Below, one piece after another: positions 43,636-52,329 of a stretch of 64,000 nt of DNA. A program made the translations under genes and the position numbers. Source of the stretch: Epilithonimonas hungarica (GTDB lineage: Bacteria; Bacteroidota; Bacteroidia; Flavobacteriales; Weeksellaceae). Location: the NCBI RefSeq assembly GCF_900102265.1, contig NZ_FNBH01000004.1, forward strand, positions 341,744-405,743, written 5' to 3'. Each line of letters begins with the position of its first letter. Position 1 is the first letter of the stretch. A model generated the notes under the pieces. It had not been told where the DNA came from, searched no databases, and saw only the letters and a list, made by a program, of their open reading frames with translations.

Positions 43636-45027
43636 ATGAAGAAAATAGTATTTACTCTTTTTATAGCCAATGCATTAGGCGCACAAAGCATTACATTACT
43701 GAAAGATATAAATCCGGGCGCAAACCCTTCCACACCTGCAGAATTTACCAAGTACAATGGAAAACTCTATTTCAATGCCAATAACCCCAATTATGGTACA
43801 GAGCTCTGGGCGACAGATGGAACTTCCGGAGGTACAGAAATTGTTGCAGATATCAATCCTGGGACCGCAAGCTCTCTGCCGATATCTTTGCTTAATTACG
43901 ATGATAAGCTCTACTTTAAGACTTTATTAGGAGTTACCGGTCTATACTCTTATGACAGTACTGCGGGAGCTACAATAGTATCACCGGGAATGGGGACAGC
44001 TTCTAATTTTTTGTTGGCTGAAGGAAAGATCTTTTTTAGGCAAAACAGCAAATTAGCTTATTTCTATCAAGGTTCAATAACTGAGATCGATACACCTGTT
44101 GTGGTCAACGGGCAGATGGGAGCTGTGAATGGAAAGATCATTACTGGTGCATCTGCATCGTCAGCCACAAACAATTTACAATTGTACGTTTATGACGGAA
44201 CTACCGTATCACTTTTAAAGGTCATCAATCCAAATAGTACTGCGAATCCTCAGAATTTCTTTTACAGCAGCGCTTATAATACATTGTTTTTTACAGCGGG
44301 CTCTAATACATCAGGATTTGAGCTTTGGAAGACTGACGGAACAGCAGAGGGAACAGTGCAGGTCAAGAATATCAATGCAGGTACATCAAGCTCGTTTCCA
44401 GGTAGCTTCAAACAGGTTGGGAACAAAGTGTTTTTTGCTGCTAACAATGGCACCAATGGGAATGAGTTGTGGATGACAGATGGAACAGAGGAGGGTACTG
44501 TGCTGGTAAAGGACGTAAATCCCGGATCAAATGCATCCAACCCGAACAATCTTACAGAACTTAACGGAAAGCTTTACTTTTTAGCAAGTGACGGGTCGGG
44601 AGAAGCGAGACTATGGGAAAGCGACGGTACGGCGGACGGAACAAAATTGACATTGGAACTAAAGCCAGGCTACACCAACTTTGTTCTTGGTAAAATGGAA
44701 GAGTATAACGGAGCGCTTTACCTTTCTGCAAAACTCAGTGTATCGCAAGGACAGGAGCTGTATAAAATAGACCTGCCCACACTTAACGTTGAAAATTACA
44801 ACAAGAAAGAGATTGGCCTTTATCCCAATCCTACCAGCGGTGAATTATTCTTTACTGGTTTTGAGAAAGGTTCATACGAACTGTATGATCTGAATGGAAG
44901 CCTTATAAAGAAAGACGGCAATATCGTGAATGGTAAATTACAGCTAAACGTACCAAAAGGCAATTACATTCTTGTTACAAAGACTATTGAGGGTACTGTT
45001 AATACAAATAAGATAATTGTAAAATAA
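43636..45027 (+). CDS. T9SS type A ELWxxDGT-repeat protein 3
   Basis: 463 residues: a signal peptide (MKKIVFTLFIANALGAQ) and repeats ELWATDGTSGGTEIV, ELWKTDGTAEGTVQV, ELWMTDGTEEGTVLV and RLWESDGTADGTKLT. The C-terminal sorting domain is GLYPNPTSGELFFT, YELYDLNGSLIKK, GNYILVTKTI. It is more divergent from the other two than they are from each other. Its stop shares one base with the start of the leucine-rich protein gene (TAATG), so they are translationally coupled. Confidence 0.88.
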   Translation: MKKIVFTLFIANALGAQSITLLKDINPGANPSTPAEFTKYNGKLYFNANNPNYGTELWATDGTSGGTEIVADINPGTASSLPISLLNYDDKLYFKTLLGVTGLYSYDSTAGATIVSPGMGTASNFLLAEGKIFFRQNSKLAYFYQGSITEIDTPVVVNGQMGAVNGKIITGASASSATNNLQLYVYDGTTVSLLKVINPNSTANPQNFFYSSAYNTLFFTAGSNTSGFELWKTDGTAEGTVQVKNINAGTSSSFPGSFKQVGNKVFFAANNGTNGNELWMTDGTEEGTVLVKDVNPGSNASNPNNLTELNGKLYFLASDGSGEARLWESDGTADGTKLTLELKPGYTNFVLGKMEEYNGALYLSAKLSVSQGQELYKIDLPTLNVENYNKKEIGLYPNPTSGELFFTGFEKGSYELYDLNGSLIKKDGNIVNGKLQLNVPKGNYILVTKTIEGTVNTNKIIVK

Positions 45028-46340
45028 TGAAAAGATCAATACTAATATTTTTGCTTCTGATTAGTGGCAGCATGGCAAAACTAGGTGCTCAGACCATTAA
45101 CTTTCCTGATGAAAACTTTCTGGAATACCTGCTGCTATATACCAATATAGATGCTAACAATGACGGTGAAATACAAGTGAGTGAGGCGGAGGCATACACT
45201 GGAGATTTAACGATTACTCAAAAGATCAACAATGTTACAGGAATAGAGTATTTTAAAAATATATCATCACTTACATTTAATAAATCGCCGGTCAGCAATG
45301 TTAATCTTTCAAACAATAAGCAACTGACACAATTATTTGTTGAAGGATCAAATATTGGAAGTCTAGACCTTAGAATGAACAACAAGCTTGTAAACATGGA
45401 CATTAAAAACAATGTGGCATTGACTCAGGTTCTATTGGGGCAGCATCCTAACTTGCAGTATGCCAGTCTAATGATCAATAGTATCGATACTATTGATTTA
45501 AGTCAATGTCCAATGCTTACAAATCTTTTTCTGGCATCCAACAATTTATCAAGCATTGATGTAACACATAATCCAAGGCTTGCAGAATTGAACCTGGGCG
45601 CCAATCATCTTACGTCCTTAGATCTTAGTAAAAATACCAGGCTGACTTATCTCCACCTGGGCGTTAACGCAATTCAGCAGCTCGATGTGTCGAATAATAC
45701 ATTATTGGATACCTTTATGATTCAGAATAATCCTATAACATCTATTGACATCAGTAAGCTTAAATTTCTGAGATCGTTTGTTATGGATGGAACAGGAATT
45801 ACTGCAATTGACCTGACGCCGCATACAATGCTCCAGTTTTTCTATGCCAGCTACTCACAGCTTACTGAAGTAAATGCATCTAAAAACAATGCTCTTATAT
45901 ACGTCAACGCTGTTGAAAATCAAAAGATGAAATTTATCAACATCAAAAACGGTAATAATGCAAATGCAATCGGTTTTTTTGCTATTAATAGCCCAAACCT
46001 GAAATGCATACAGGTAGATGATGTTGAGTATAGTTCATCACAAGCGCTTTGGCAAAAAGATGCTACTGCGGTATATGCTACGGACTGCAGCATTATATTG
46101 GCAAGTAACGAAGTTCGAAATATTGTGAAGCCATCGGTTTATCCAAATCCTGCTTCAAATTATCTGTATCTGCAAAATGAGGTAAAAGAGGTCAGCGTTT
46201 TCAATACAGCAGGGCAAATAGTTGCCGGATACAAAAATACAAGAATGGTGGATATCAGTCATCTGCCTGTAGGCAATTATATTATTAAAATAATGGATTC
46301 TGCTGGTGTGACATCATCGCAAAAAATCATTAAAAATTAA
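45027..46340 (+). CDS. T9SS type A leucine-rich-repeat protein
   Basis: A 437-residue secreted protein with a signal peptide (1-21, ending GAQ). An EF-hand-like calcium loop (residues 42-53, DANNDGEIQVSE) is followed by about ten leucine-rich repeats of 21 residues with the pattern LDLSKNTRLTYLHLG and SIDVTHNPRLAELNLGAN. The type A sorting domain (SVYPNPASNYLYLQ, VSVFNTAGQIV, VGNYIIKIMDS) ends it. The arrangement resembles internalin-like bacteroidete surface proteins used in binding. It lies between an ELWxxDGT gene (1-bp overlap) and the M36 peptidase gene (11 bp). Confidence 0.88.
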   Translation: MKRSILIFLLLISGSMAKLGAQTINFPDENFLEYLLLYTNIDANNDGEIQVSEAEAYTGDLTITQKINNVTGIEYFKNISSLTFNKSPVSNVNLSNNKQLTQLFVEGSNIGSLDLRMNNKLVNMDIKNNVALTQVLLGQHPNLQYASLMINSIDTIDLSQCPMLTNLFLASNNLSSIDVTHNPRLAELNLGANHLTSLDLSKNTRLTYLHLGVNAIQQLDVSNNTLLDTFMIQNNPITSIDISKLKFLRSFVMDGTGITAIDLTPHTMLQFFYASYSQLTEVNASKNNALIYVNAVENQKMKFINIKNGNNANAIGFFAINSPNLKCIQVDDVEYSSSQALWQKDATAVYATDCSIILASNEVRNIVKPSVYPNPASNYLYLQNEVKEVSVFNTAGQIVAGYKNTRMVDISHLPVGNYIIKIMDSAGVTSSQKIIKN

Positions 46341-46351
46341 GTATATATCTA

Positions 46352-48946
46352 ATGAAATTAAATATACAAAATACAATTAGAGTTACAACGGCGGCAATAG
46401 CATTGATGGCTGGTAATTATACAAATGCTCAAAGCAATGACAGAGATATTATTGAACAATATCTTGCAGCTGGAAAAACTACATTTGGGAAGACTTTTGA
46501 CATTATACACACATCTCAGAGAAAGAGTTCTGAAGGAACCATAACCAATATCCAGCAGACGTACAAAGGTGTGCCGATCTATGGGGCTATATCGTCCGTA
46601 TTGATTCGTGAAAGTTCCGTAAAGTACATCTCTGACAATTTTATGTCGGTTCCGGAAAATGTATCTGTGACCAGACCTTCATTTGATATCAGAAAAGATT
46701 TTTCTTCTGTTTTATCTTCTGAAAAACTCAATGGTGATCTCAGCGACTATACTTTTGAAGGAAGGAAAAGTAATACAGTGGTTTCCAAATTGGTATATTT
46801 TCCAACAGAAAAGGGCGATCTTCAGCTATCTTATGCTCTAAACTTCTTCGAGAAGGGAACGAATAACTATTGGGATATTATTGTAGACGCCAATACAGGA
46901 AAAGTCATTGAAAAAACAAACCTGACTGTATCGTGCCAATTCCATGACCATAAATATTCTACTGAACATCAGTTAGACTTGGTGCCGCATAGGTCTGGAA
47001 ATGAAACAATTTCTGAAAAATCAAATAATTATTCTTCTCTTGTTGACAACGCTTCGTATCGTGTTTATGCTTTCCCTGTAGAGTCTCCCAATTTCGGACA
47101 GCGAACTCTGGAGACCAATCCCTGGTTTCTGGATGCTTCTCCTCTGGGCTGGCAAAATGACGGTGACGAATCTTACAATATCACACGCGGAAATAATGCC
47201 TATGCCTATACCGACCTGAATGGTTCCAATGCTTTCGGAGCAAGTGCCAATGGAGGTTCACAAAAATTATTTGATTTTCCTCTGGATCTAAACATGCCGG
47301 TAAATTCCTATACAGATGCATCCATTACCAATCTGTTTTATGTCACCAATAAGATGCATGACATTTTTTACCGTTATGGATTTGACGAGGCCGGACGCAA
47401 CTTTCAGTCAAACAATTTTGGAAAAGGGGAGCCATTCACGGATTTTGACCCTGTTTTGTCGGAATCCAGAGATGGCGCTTCGTTGAACAACGCCAACTTT
47501 GCGACACCTCAGGATGGCTTTTCGCCAAGAATGCAGATGTATCTCTGGCGTTATGGCTATTTGTTAAGCTATAATGCGCCAAGTGATCTGGTCGGAAGAA
47601 AACCCGAATCAGGATACAATGTTGATTTTGGAGGTGCTTTTCCAGTAAACTCGCCGCTCACTGCTGATGTTGCAATAGCAGCACCTGCAGATGGATGTAC
47701 CAATCTTACCAATACAGATCTTACCGGGAAAATAGCGCTTATTCAAAGAGGAACCTGCAATTTTGATGTTAAATTCAAAAAAGCACAGGATAAAGGTGCA
47801 AAAGGTGTGATCATATATAATCCTACGCCATCGCAAACCATTATTAATATGAGCGGAACGGATGGTACTGTAACTATACCGGGAATATTGATTGATAACG
47901 AGGAAGGGGAACTGATAAAGTCCAAAATAGAAAATGGAACAACTGTCAATGTCAATTTAAAATATAACACTTTCGATATTGACGGTAGTCTGGATAATGG
48001 CGTTATCGCCCACGAATATACCCACGGAATATCTACAAGAAGTATAGGAAATGGCTACAGCTGCCTAAATACTGCTTATGCCAATGAACAAATGGGAGAA
48101 GGCTGGTCGGACTTTTTCGCTTTGATGGTAACCAATAAGGCTGATGCAACAGCAGCTCAGCCAAGGTCTACAGGATCGTTTGTTGCCAATCAAAAGGCAG
48201 ACGGAGCAGGCATAAGACCTGCAAAATATTCGACTGATTTTTCAATCAACGACTATACCTATGGGGATACGAATGGTAAATATATTGATACGGGAAGTGG
48301 CTTGGCAGTAGATGTCCACGGAGTAGGCTTTATCTGGGCAACAATGCTTTGGGATCTGCACTGGAAATTCGCTGAGAAGTATGGCTTTTCCAATGATATA
48401 GCCAATAATCCGGACTCAGGAAGCGGAAAAGTAGTAAAACTTGTAATGGAAGCAATGAAGATACAAGGTTGTTATCCGAATTTTGTGAGTGGAAGAGATG
48501 CTGTCCTGGCGGCTGATGCCAATCTGAACAATGGTGAGAACAAATGTATGATCTGGGAGACATTTGCAAGAAGAGGTTTAGGATTTAATGCCAAAACAGG
48601 CCTTACCAGAGGAATATTGCCAAATGCTATATCGGACCAGATAGAAGATTTCACTGTTCCTTCAGAATGTTCGCTCGGAACTGCTGATGTATCTGTCGGT
48701 AAGAAAATTACATTGTATCCAAATCCGGCAAATAAAGAAGTTTTCATCAAAACAAATGCAGTGAAGATACTGGGTAAACTTAGAGTGTCAATATTTGATT
48801 TATCAGGAAGGAAAATAGATGAACAGATGATCGACCCTGATGCCAACCAGCCGGTAAATACTGCAGGCCTTCCAAGCGGTACTTACTTGATAAGTGGTGA
48901 TGGGATCGGTGTTAATTTCAGTAGTAAATTGATTATCAATAAATAG
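46352..48946 (+). CDS. M36 (fungalysin) metallopeptidase, T9SS cargo
   Basis: An 864-residue secreted zinc peptidase with a signal peptide (ending about residue 26). An FTP/propeptide region (about 50-190) precedes the M36 domain, into which a PA domain is inserted at about 430-530 (GKIALIQRGTCNFDVKFKKA). Catalytic HEYTH is at residues 554-558 with the third zinc ligand Glu583 in MGEGWSDFFAL. A type A sorting domain (ITLYPNPANKEVFI, VSIFDLSGRKI, GTYLISG) ends it. It should be exported through the T9SS and autoprocessed. It is the last gene of the cargo operon and the only clear enzyme in it. Confidence 0.92.
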   Translation: MKLNIQNTIRVTTAAIALMAGNYTNAQSNDRDIIEQYLAAGKTTFGKTFDIIHTSQRKSSEGTITNIQQTYKGVPIYGAISSVLIRESSVKYISDNFMSVPENVSVTRPSFDIRKDFSSVLSSEKLNGDLSDYTFEGRKSNTVVSKLVYFPTEKGDLQLSYALNFFEKGTNNYWDIIVDANTGKVIEKTNLTVSCQFHDHKYSTEHQLDLVPHRSGNETISEKSNNYSSLVDNASYRVYAFPVESPNFGQRTLETNPWFLDASPLGWQNDGDESYNITRGNNAYAYTDLNGSNAFGASANGGSQKLFDFPLDLNMPVNSYTDASITNLFYVTNKMHDIFYRYGFDEAGRNFQSNNFGKGEPFTDFDPVLSESRDGASLNNANFATPQDGFSPRMQMYLWRYGYLLSYNAPSDLVGRKPESGYNVDFGGAFPVNSPLTADVAIAAPADGCTNLTNTDLTGKIALIQRGTCNFDVKFKKAQDKGAKGVIIYNPTPSQTIINMSGTDGTVTIPGILIDNEEGELIKSKIENGTTVNVNLKYNTFDIDGSLDNGVIAHEYTHGISTRSIGNGYSCLNTAYANEQMGEGWSDFFALMVTNKADATAAQPRSTGSFVANQKADGAGIRPAKYSTDFSINDYTYGDTNGKYIDTGSGLAVDVHGVGFIWATMLWDLHWKFAEKYGFSNDIANNPDSGSGKVVKLVMEAMKIQGCYPNFVSGRDAVLAADANLNNGENKCMIWETFARRGLGFNAKTGLTRGILPNAISDQIEDFTVPSECSLGTADVSVGKKITLYPNPANKEVFIKTNAVKILGKLRVSIFDLSGRKIDEQMIDPDANQPVNTAGLPSGTYLISGDGIGVNFSSKLIINK

Positions 48947-49297
48947 CTAAAAAAACTAATTTAGTTCTGAGAAATCAATATAAAAATACATTATTTTTTC
49001 CCAGGACTCTTTATATAAAAGTACCTAAAACAGGGAATATTATAACCCTAAATAATAAACAAAAAGGCGCCACTGGTTCAAGAGTGGCGCCTTTTGGCTG
49101 TTTAAGGGGTAATTCTTAAAATACTTTTATATATAATTAGGCAGAATTGCATCGTTATTTTTTTATCAAATTTTCAACATAATTTTAAAATATACTTGTA
49201 ATATATCTATCTACAGAAGGAAAGAATAATATAATACTTCCTTTTTGCTTTTATATTTTTGTATTTTAATAAAATATTGATGCCAGATCTTTAAAGT
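48947..49297. other. intergenic region after the cargo operon
   Basis: 351 bp containing the terminator at 49062 and a TATTTTTG -7-like box at 49254-49261, 36 bp before the Crp/Fnr gene. Nothing else is recognisable. Confidence 0.4.
49062..49096 (+). terminator. strong terminator of the T9SS cargo operon
   Basis: A perfect 13-bp stem AAAAGGCGCCACT/AGTGGCGCCTTTT with an 8-nt loop. It shares the GGCGCCA core with the terminator at 31756 on the other side of the cargo block. Confidence 0.85.
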
Positions 49298-49885
49298 ATG
49301 AATAATCCATCGCCTCAAGATGTCAAGAAAATATTTGACCCTTATTATAATGCAGATATCAGTATTTGGGAACGGTTTTCCGAAAAAATTCAGGTTCGTC
49401 ATTTTTTTAGATCTGAAATCATAAAGGATTACAATTCTGTAGAAAAATATCTCAATATTATTGTTAAAGGTTCTGTGGCCCTTTTTGTGTGGAACGGTAA
49501 TAAAGATGTGTGTATTAATCTACTTTATGAGCATAATTTTATGAGCGATTATCTTTCATTTTTGAATCAGAGGCCAACAGTTATCAAAACAGAGGCATTG
49601 GAGGATACAATTCTATGGTCTATCCATCATAAGGATCTCAATATGCTTTATTCTGCAAATGAAACAGGTCTTCGAATTGGTAAAGCTATTTCGGAGATCC
49701 TATATATCAGGAAACAAAGTGAACAGATCAATCTATTAACGAAAAGCCCGGAAGAACGTTATATAGGACTTATTACAGAACGGCCAGAGATCTTCCAGAG
49801 AACGCCGCTCAAAGTGATAGCTTCTTACCTGGGCCTGACTGCCGAAAGTCTTAGCCGTATCAGAAGAAGAATAGCTGACAAGTAA
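49298..49885 (+). CDS. Crp/Fnr family regulator
   Basis: A 195-residue protein with an N-terminal cyclic-nucleotide-binding-like beta-roll (FRSEIIKDYNSVEKYLNIIV, KGSVALFVWNGNKDVCINLL), a dimerisation helix and a C-terminal HTH (SPEERYIGLITERPEIFQRT, LKVIASYLGLTAESLSRIRR). The roll lacks the Cys residues of Fnr and the full phosphate-binding cassette of Crp, so the ligand is uncertain; this is common in bacteroidete members. It is monocistronic and lies upstream of the hydrolase series, a possible target. Confidence 0.86.
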   Translation: MNNPSPQDVKKIFDPYYNADISIWERFSEKIQVRHFFRSEIIKDYNSVEKYLNIIVKGSVALFVWNGNKDVCINLLYEHNFMSDYLSFLNQRPTVIKTEALEDTILWSIHHKDLNMLYSANETGLRIGKAISEILYIRKQSEQINLLTKSPEERYIGLITERPEIFQRTPLKVIASYLGLTAESLSRIRRRIADK

Positions 49886-50049
49886 ACAAAGCAGGTTATC
49901 GATTGTGCTTAAGTTGGATAACCATTGATAATGAGTGGTTTAACAGCAGCTTTGTTGAGGTCCCTGTTTTCAAATAAACGGATATAACAGAACTTACCCA
50001 AAGTCAATTTTAATGTCAATCCTTTCTTATAGATTTGAATTGTAATAAA

Positions 50050-50745
50050 ATGCTATCTATGAAAAGTAAAATTAATATTGCAGCCATCATTGTATTTTAT
50101 GCAATAGCTGCTTTGTTTAGGTTTTTGGCTGTAAAAACAGAGCTGCCAAGTATTATTGATAATGAATATTTAAAGATTCTGATCAGGGGTGTGGGGCCAA
50201 CAGTAGCGGCATTGGTTGTATTCGTTTTTTTCAAAATCCCAAACACTATTTCTTTAAAGGGATCTTATAAGGATATTTTTGTTCCGTTTGCGGTTTACTG
50301 GATATTGCCGGCTGTTTTAATATCTCTCGTATACTATTTTCAAAATGGTAGTTTTCCCATAATTTTAATGTTTACAGTATTGTTATATGGTCTTTTGGAA
50401 GAGATCGGATGGCGGGGATTTCTCCAGGAACATTTAAGTCCTCTTCCCAAGATCTATTCGATTCTCATTATTGCAGTTCTTTGGTTTATCTGGCATCTGA
50501 ATTTCGAGATGAGCTTACAGAATCTGGTTTTCTTCGGAATTATTGTCGCAGGAACCTGGGGAATAGGAAAAGTCTACGATAAAACCCATTCGCTTTTTGC
50601 AGTAACAGGCGTGCATTCGCTGAATAATTTTTTCAGAAATGGCCTTCATCAGACAGAATTGATCTTAATTGTTATCCTGCTTGCAATTTGGATAGGCTTT
50701 CTTATTCGCTATGATTCTTACAAAAAATATCAAGATATACAATAA
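50050..50745 (+). CDS. CPBP family intramembrane glutamic endopeptidase
   Basis: About 231 residues from the ATG at 50050 (an in-frame TTG at 50035 and ATG at 50059 are alternatives). Six or seven TM helices are evident. The CPBP/Abi signature is EEIGWRGFLQEHL with the double Glu and Arg, followed by WHL-x-F and HSLNNFFRNG with the later His/Asn motifs. These proteases process or modify membrane proteins, bacteriocin precursors or prenylated proteins. It starts a run of five or six same-strand genes; the gap to the following serine hydrolase is 11 bp. Confidence 0.85.
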   Translation: MLSMKSKINIAAIIVFYAIAALFRFLAVKTELPSIIDNEYLKILIRGVGPTVAALVVFVFFKIPNTISLKGSYKDIFVPFAVYWILPAVLISLVYYFQNGSFPIILMFTVLLYGLLEEIGWRGFLQEHLSPLPKIYSILIIAVLWFIWHLNFEMSLQNLVFFGIIVAGTWGIGKVYDKTHSLFAVTGVHSLNNFFRNGLHQTELILIVILLAIWIGFLIRYDSYKKYQDIQ

Positions 50746-50756
50746 TACAAAATACT

Positions 50757-52286
50757 ATGGATATGAACAAAAAGCTGCTTTTAACCAGCATTCTTCTTTT
50801 GTTATTGGTAAAAACTTTCGGGCAATCAAAAGAAAAGATAATCGATGATTATTTCAATGCATTGGTTGAAAACCAACAATTCAGTGGCAATGTTTTAGTC
50901 GTTGATAACAATAAGATTGTGTATGAAAGATCTTTCGGGTTTTCAGATCACGTAACCAAAGCGCCAAACACGCCCGGCATTACCTTTCCCATTGCCAGTA
51001 TCTCAAAAATATTTACGGCAACGGCTATTCTACAGCTAAAGGAAAAAGGCTTGCTGAAAATAACAGACCCTGTTACAAAATATCTACCGGAGTTTCCTTA
51101 TCCTGAAATAACGATCAGACATCTACTTTCACATACCTCTGGGCTTCCGCCTTATAATGCTTTTTTTGACAAAGAGAAAAAAGAAAGACCTGATAAAGTT
51201 TTCACCAACAAAGATTTTCTTCCCGGAGTTGTTGCAAACAAACAACCACTTGTTTACCGACCGGGAGAAAAAGGGAATTATGATAATATCAACTACCTTG
51301 TGCTGGCCCTTATCGTGGAAAAAGTATCGGGAAAAACCTATGAAAACTATATCAAAAAAAATATTCTTCAACCTGCGGGCATGAAAGAAACAGTGCTTTT
51401 CCCTTTACCGGAGCAGTTCAACAGAGCCGAAATAAAAAATTTTACATTTCCCCATGTCTATCTTCATTTGTATGATGATATCCCTACAAAATCCAATTCA
51501 ATCCCTTATGTGAAAGAATACTGGCATTCCTATGGCTTTAGAGGATTTGCCGATTATGTAAGTACCATTCAGGATCTATGGAAGTTTGACAAAGCACTCT
51601 ACGATAACACTTTGCTAAAACAAAAAACCTTGGAAGAAGCATTTGTCCCTGTAAAATTAAATAGCGGTAAAAATAATCCCGATGAGTTCGGATTGGGCTG
51701 GGAAATTGAAAAAGACTCTACGATGGGAAAGCTGGTGTATCACAGCGGAGCTGCAATGGGCTTGAGTTCCAATATCCTTAGAAACGTCAACAGACATCAA
51801 ACTGTTATCCTATTTGATAATGCTCATTTCAATGCCCACGAAAACGCTACGAAGGTCATGATGCTTCTAAACGGCAAAAAAGTGGATACGCCCAAAAAAA
51901 GCATTGCCAAGATCTATGGAAATATTTTATATAACAAAGGGGCAACAGAAGCGAGAGAGATTTTGGAAAGCATAAAAAAAGATTCGCTTAATTACTATCT
52001 GAGTGAGAATGAAATGAATGCTCTCGGATATGATTTTATTGGAAGTAACAATCCTTATCATTTGCCTGAGAAACATTTCTATAAACAAGCTATTGAAACA
52101 TTCAAAACGAATGCTGATCTGTTCCCCAACAGCTGGAATGCCTATGATAGTTATGCCGAAGCACTCTTGGTCAACGGACAAAAAGAAGAAGCCATCAAAA
52201 TGTATCGGAAATCAATCGAACTGAATCCCGATAACAAAAATGGAAAAAAAGTGCTGGAAGGACTTCTGGAAAAGCAGAAAAATTAA
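50757..52286 (+). CDS. exported serine beta-lactamase-like hydrolase 3 with TPR tail
   Basis: 509 residues. The signal peptide (about 1-22, ending FGQ) is followed by the hydrolase domain with SxxK in PIASISKIFTATAIL, YxN in GNYDNINY and the HxG-type HSGAAMG. The distinguishing point is a C-terminal extension of about 130 residues. It holds a region LYNKGATEAREILESIKKDS and a TPR (PNSWNAYDSYAEALLVNGQK, EEAIKMYRKSIELNPDN), suitable for protein contact. It may be co-transcribed with the CPBP gene 11 bp upstream. Substrate unknown. Confidence 0.86.
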   Translation: MDMNKKLLLTSILLLLLVKTFGQSKEKIIDDYFNALVENQQFSGNVLVVDNNKIVYERSFGFSDHVTKAPNTPGITFPIASISKIFTATAILQLKEKGLLKITDPVTKYLPEFPYPEITIRHLLSHTSGLPPYNAFFDKEKKERPDKVFTNKDFLPGVVANKQPLVYRPGEKGNYDNINYLVLALIVEKVSGKTYENYIKKNILQPAGMKETVLFPLPEQFNRAEIKNFTFPHVYLHLYDDIPTKSNSIPYVKEYWHSYGFRGFADYVSTIQDLWKFDKALYDNTLLKQKTLEEAFVPVKLNSGKNNPDEFGLGWEIEKDSTMGKLVYHSGAAMGLSSNILRNVNRHQTVILFDNAHFNAHENATKVMMLLNGKKVDTPKKSIAKIYGNILYNKGATEAREILESIKKDSLNYYLSENEMNALGYDFIGSNNPYHLPEKHFYKQAIETFKTNADLFPNSWNAYDSYAEALLVNGQKEEAIKMYRKSIELNPDNKNGKKVLEGLLEKQKN

Positions 52287-52329
52287 TAAATATCTAAGAT
52301 AGTATTACGCTTCAATCATCTTATAGAGT

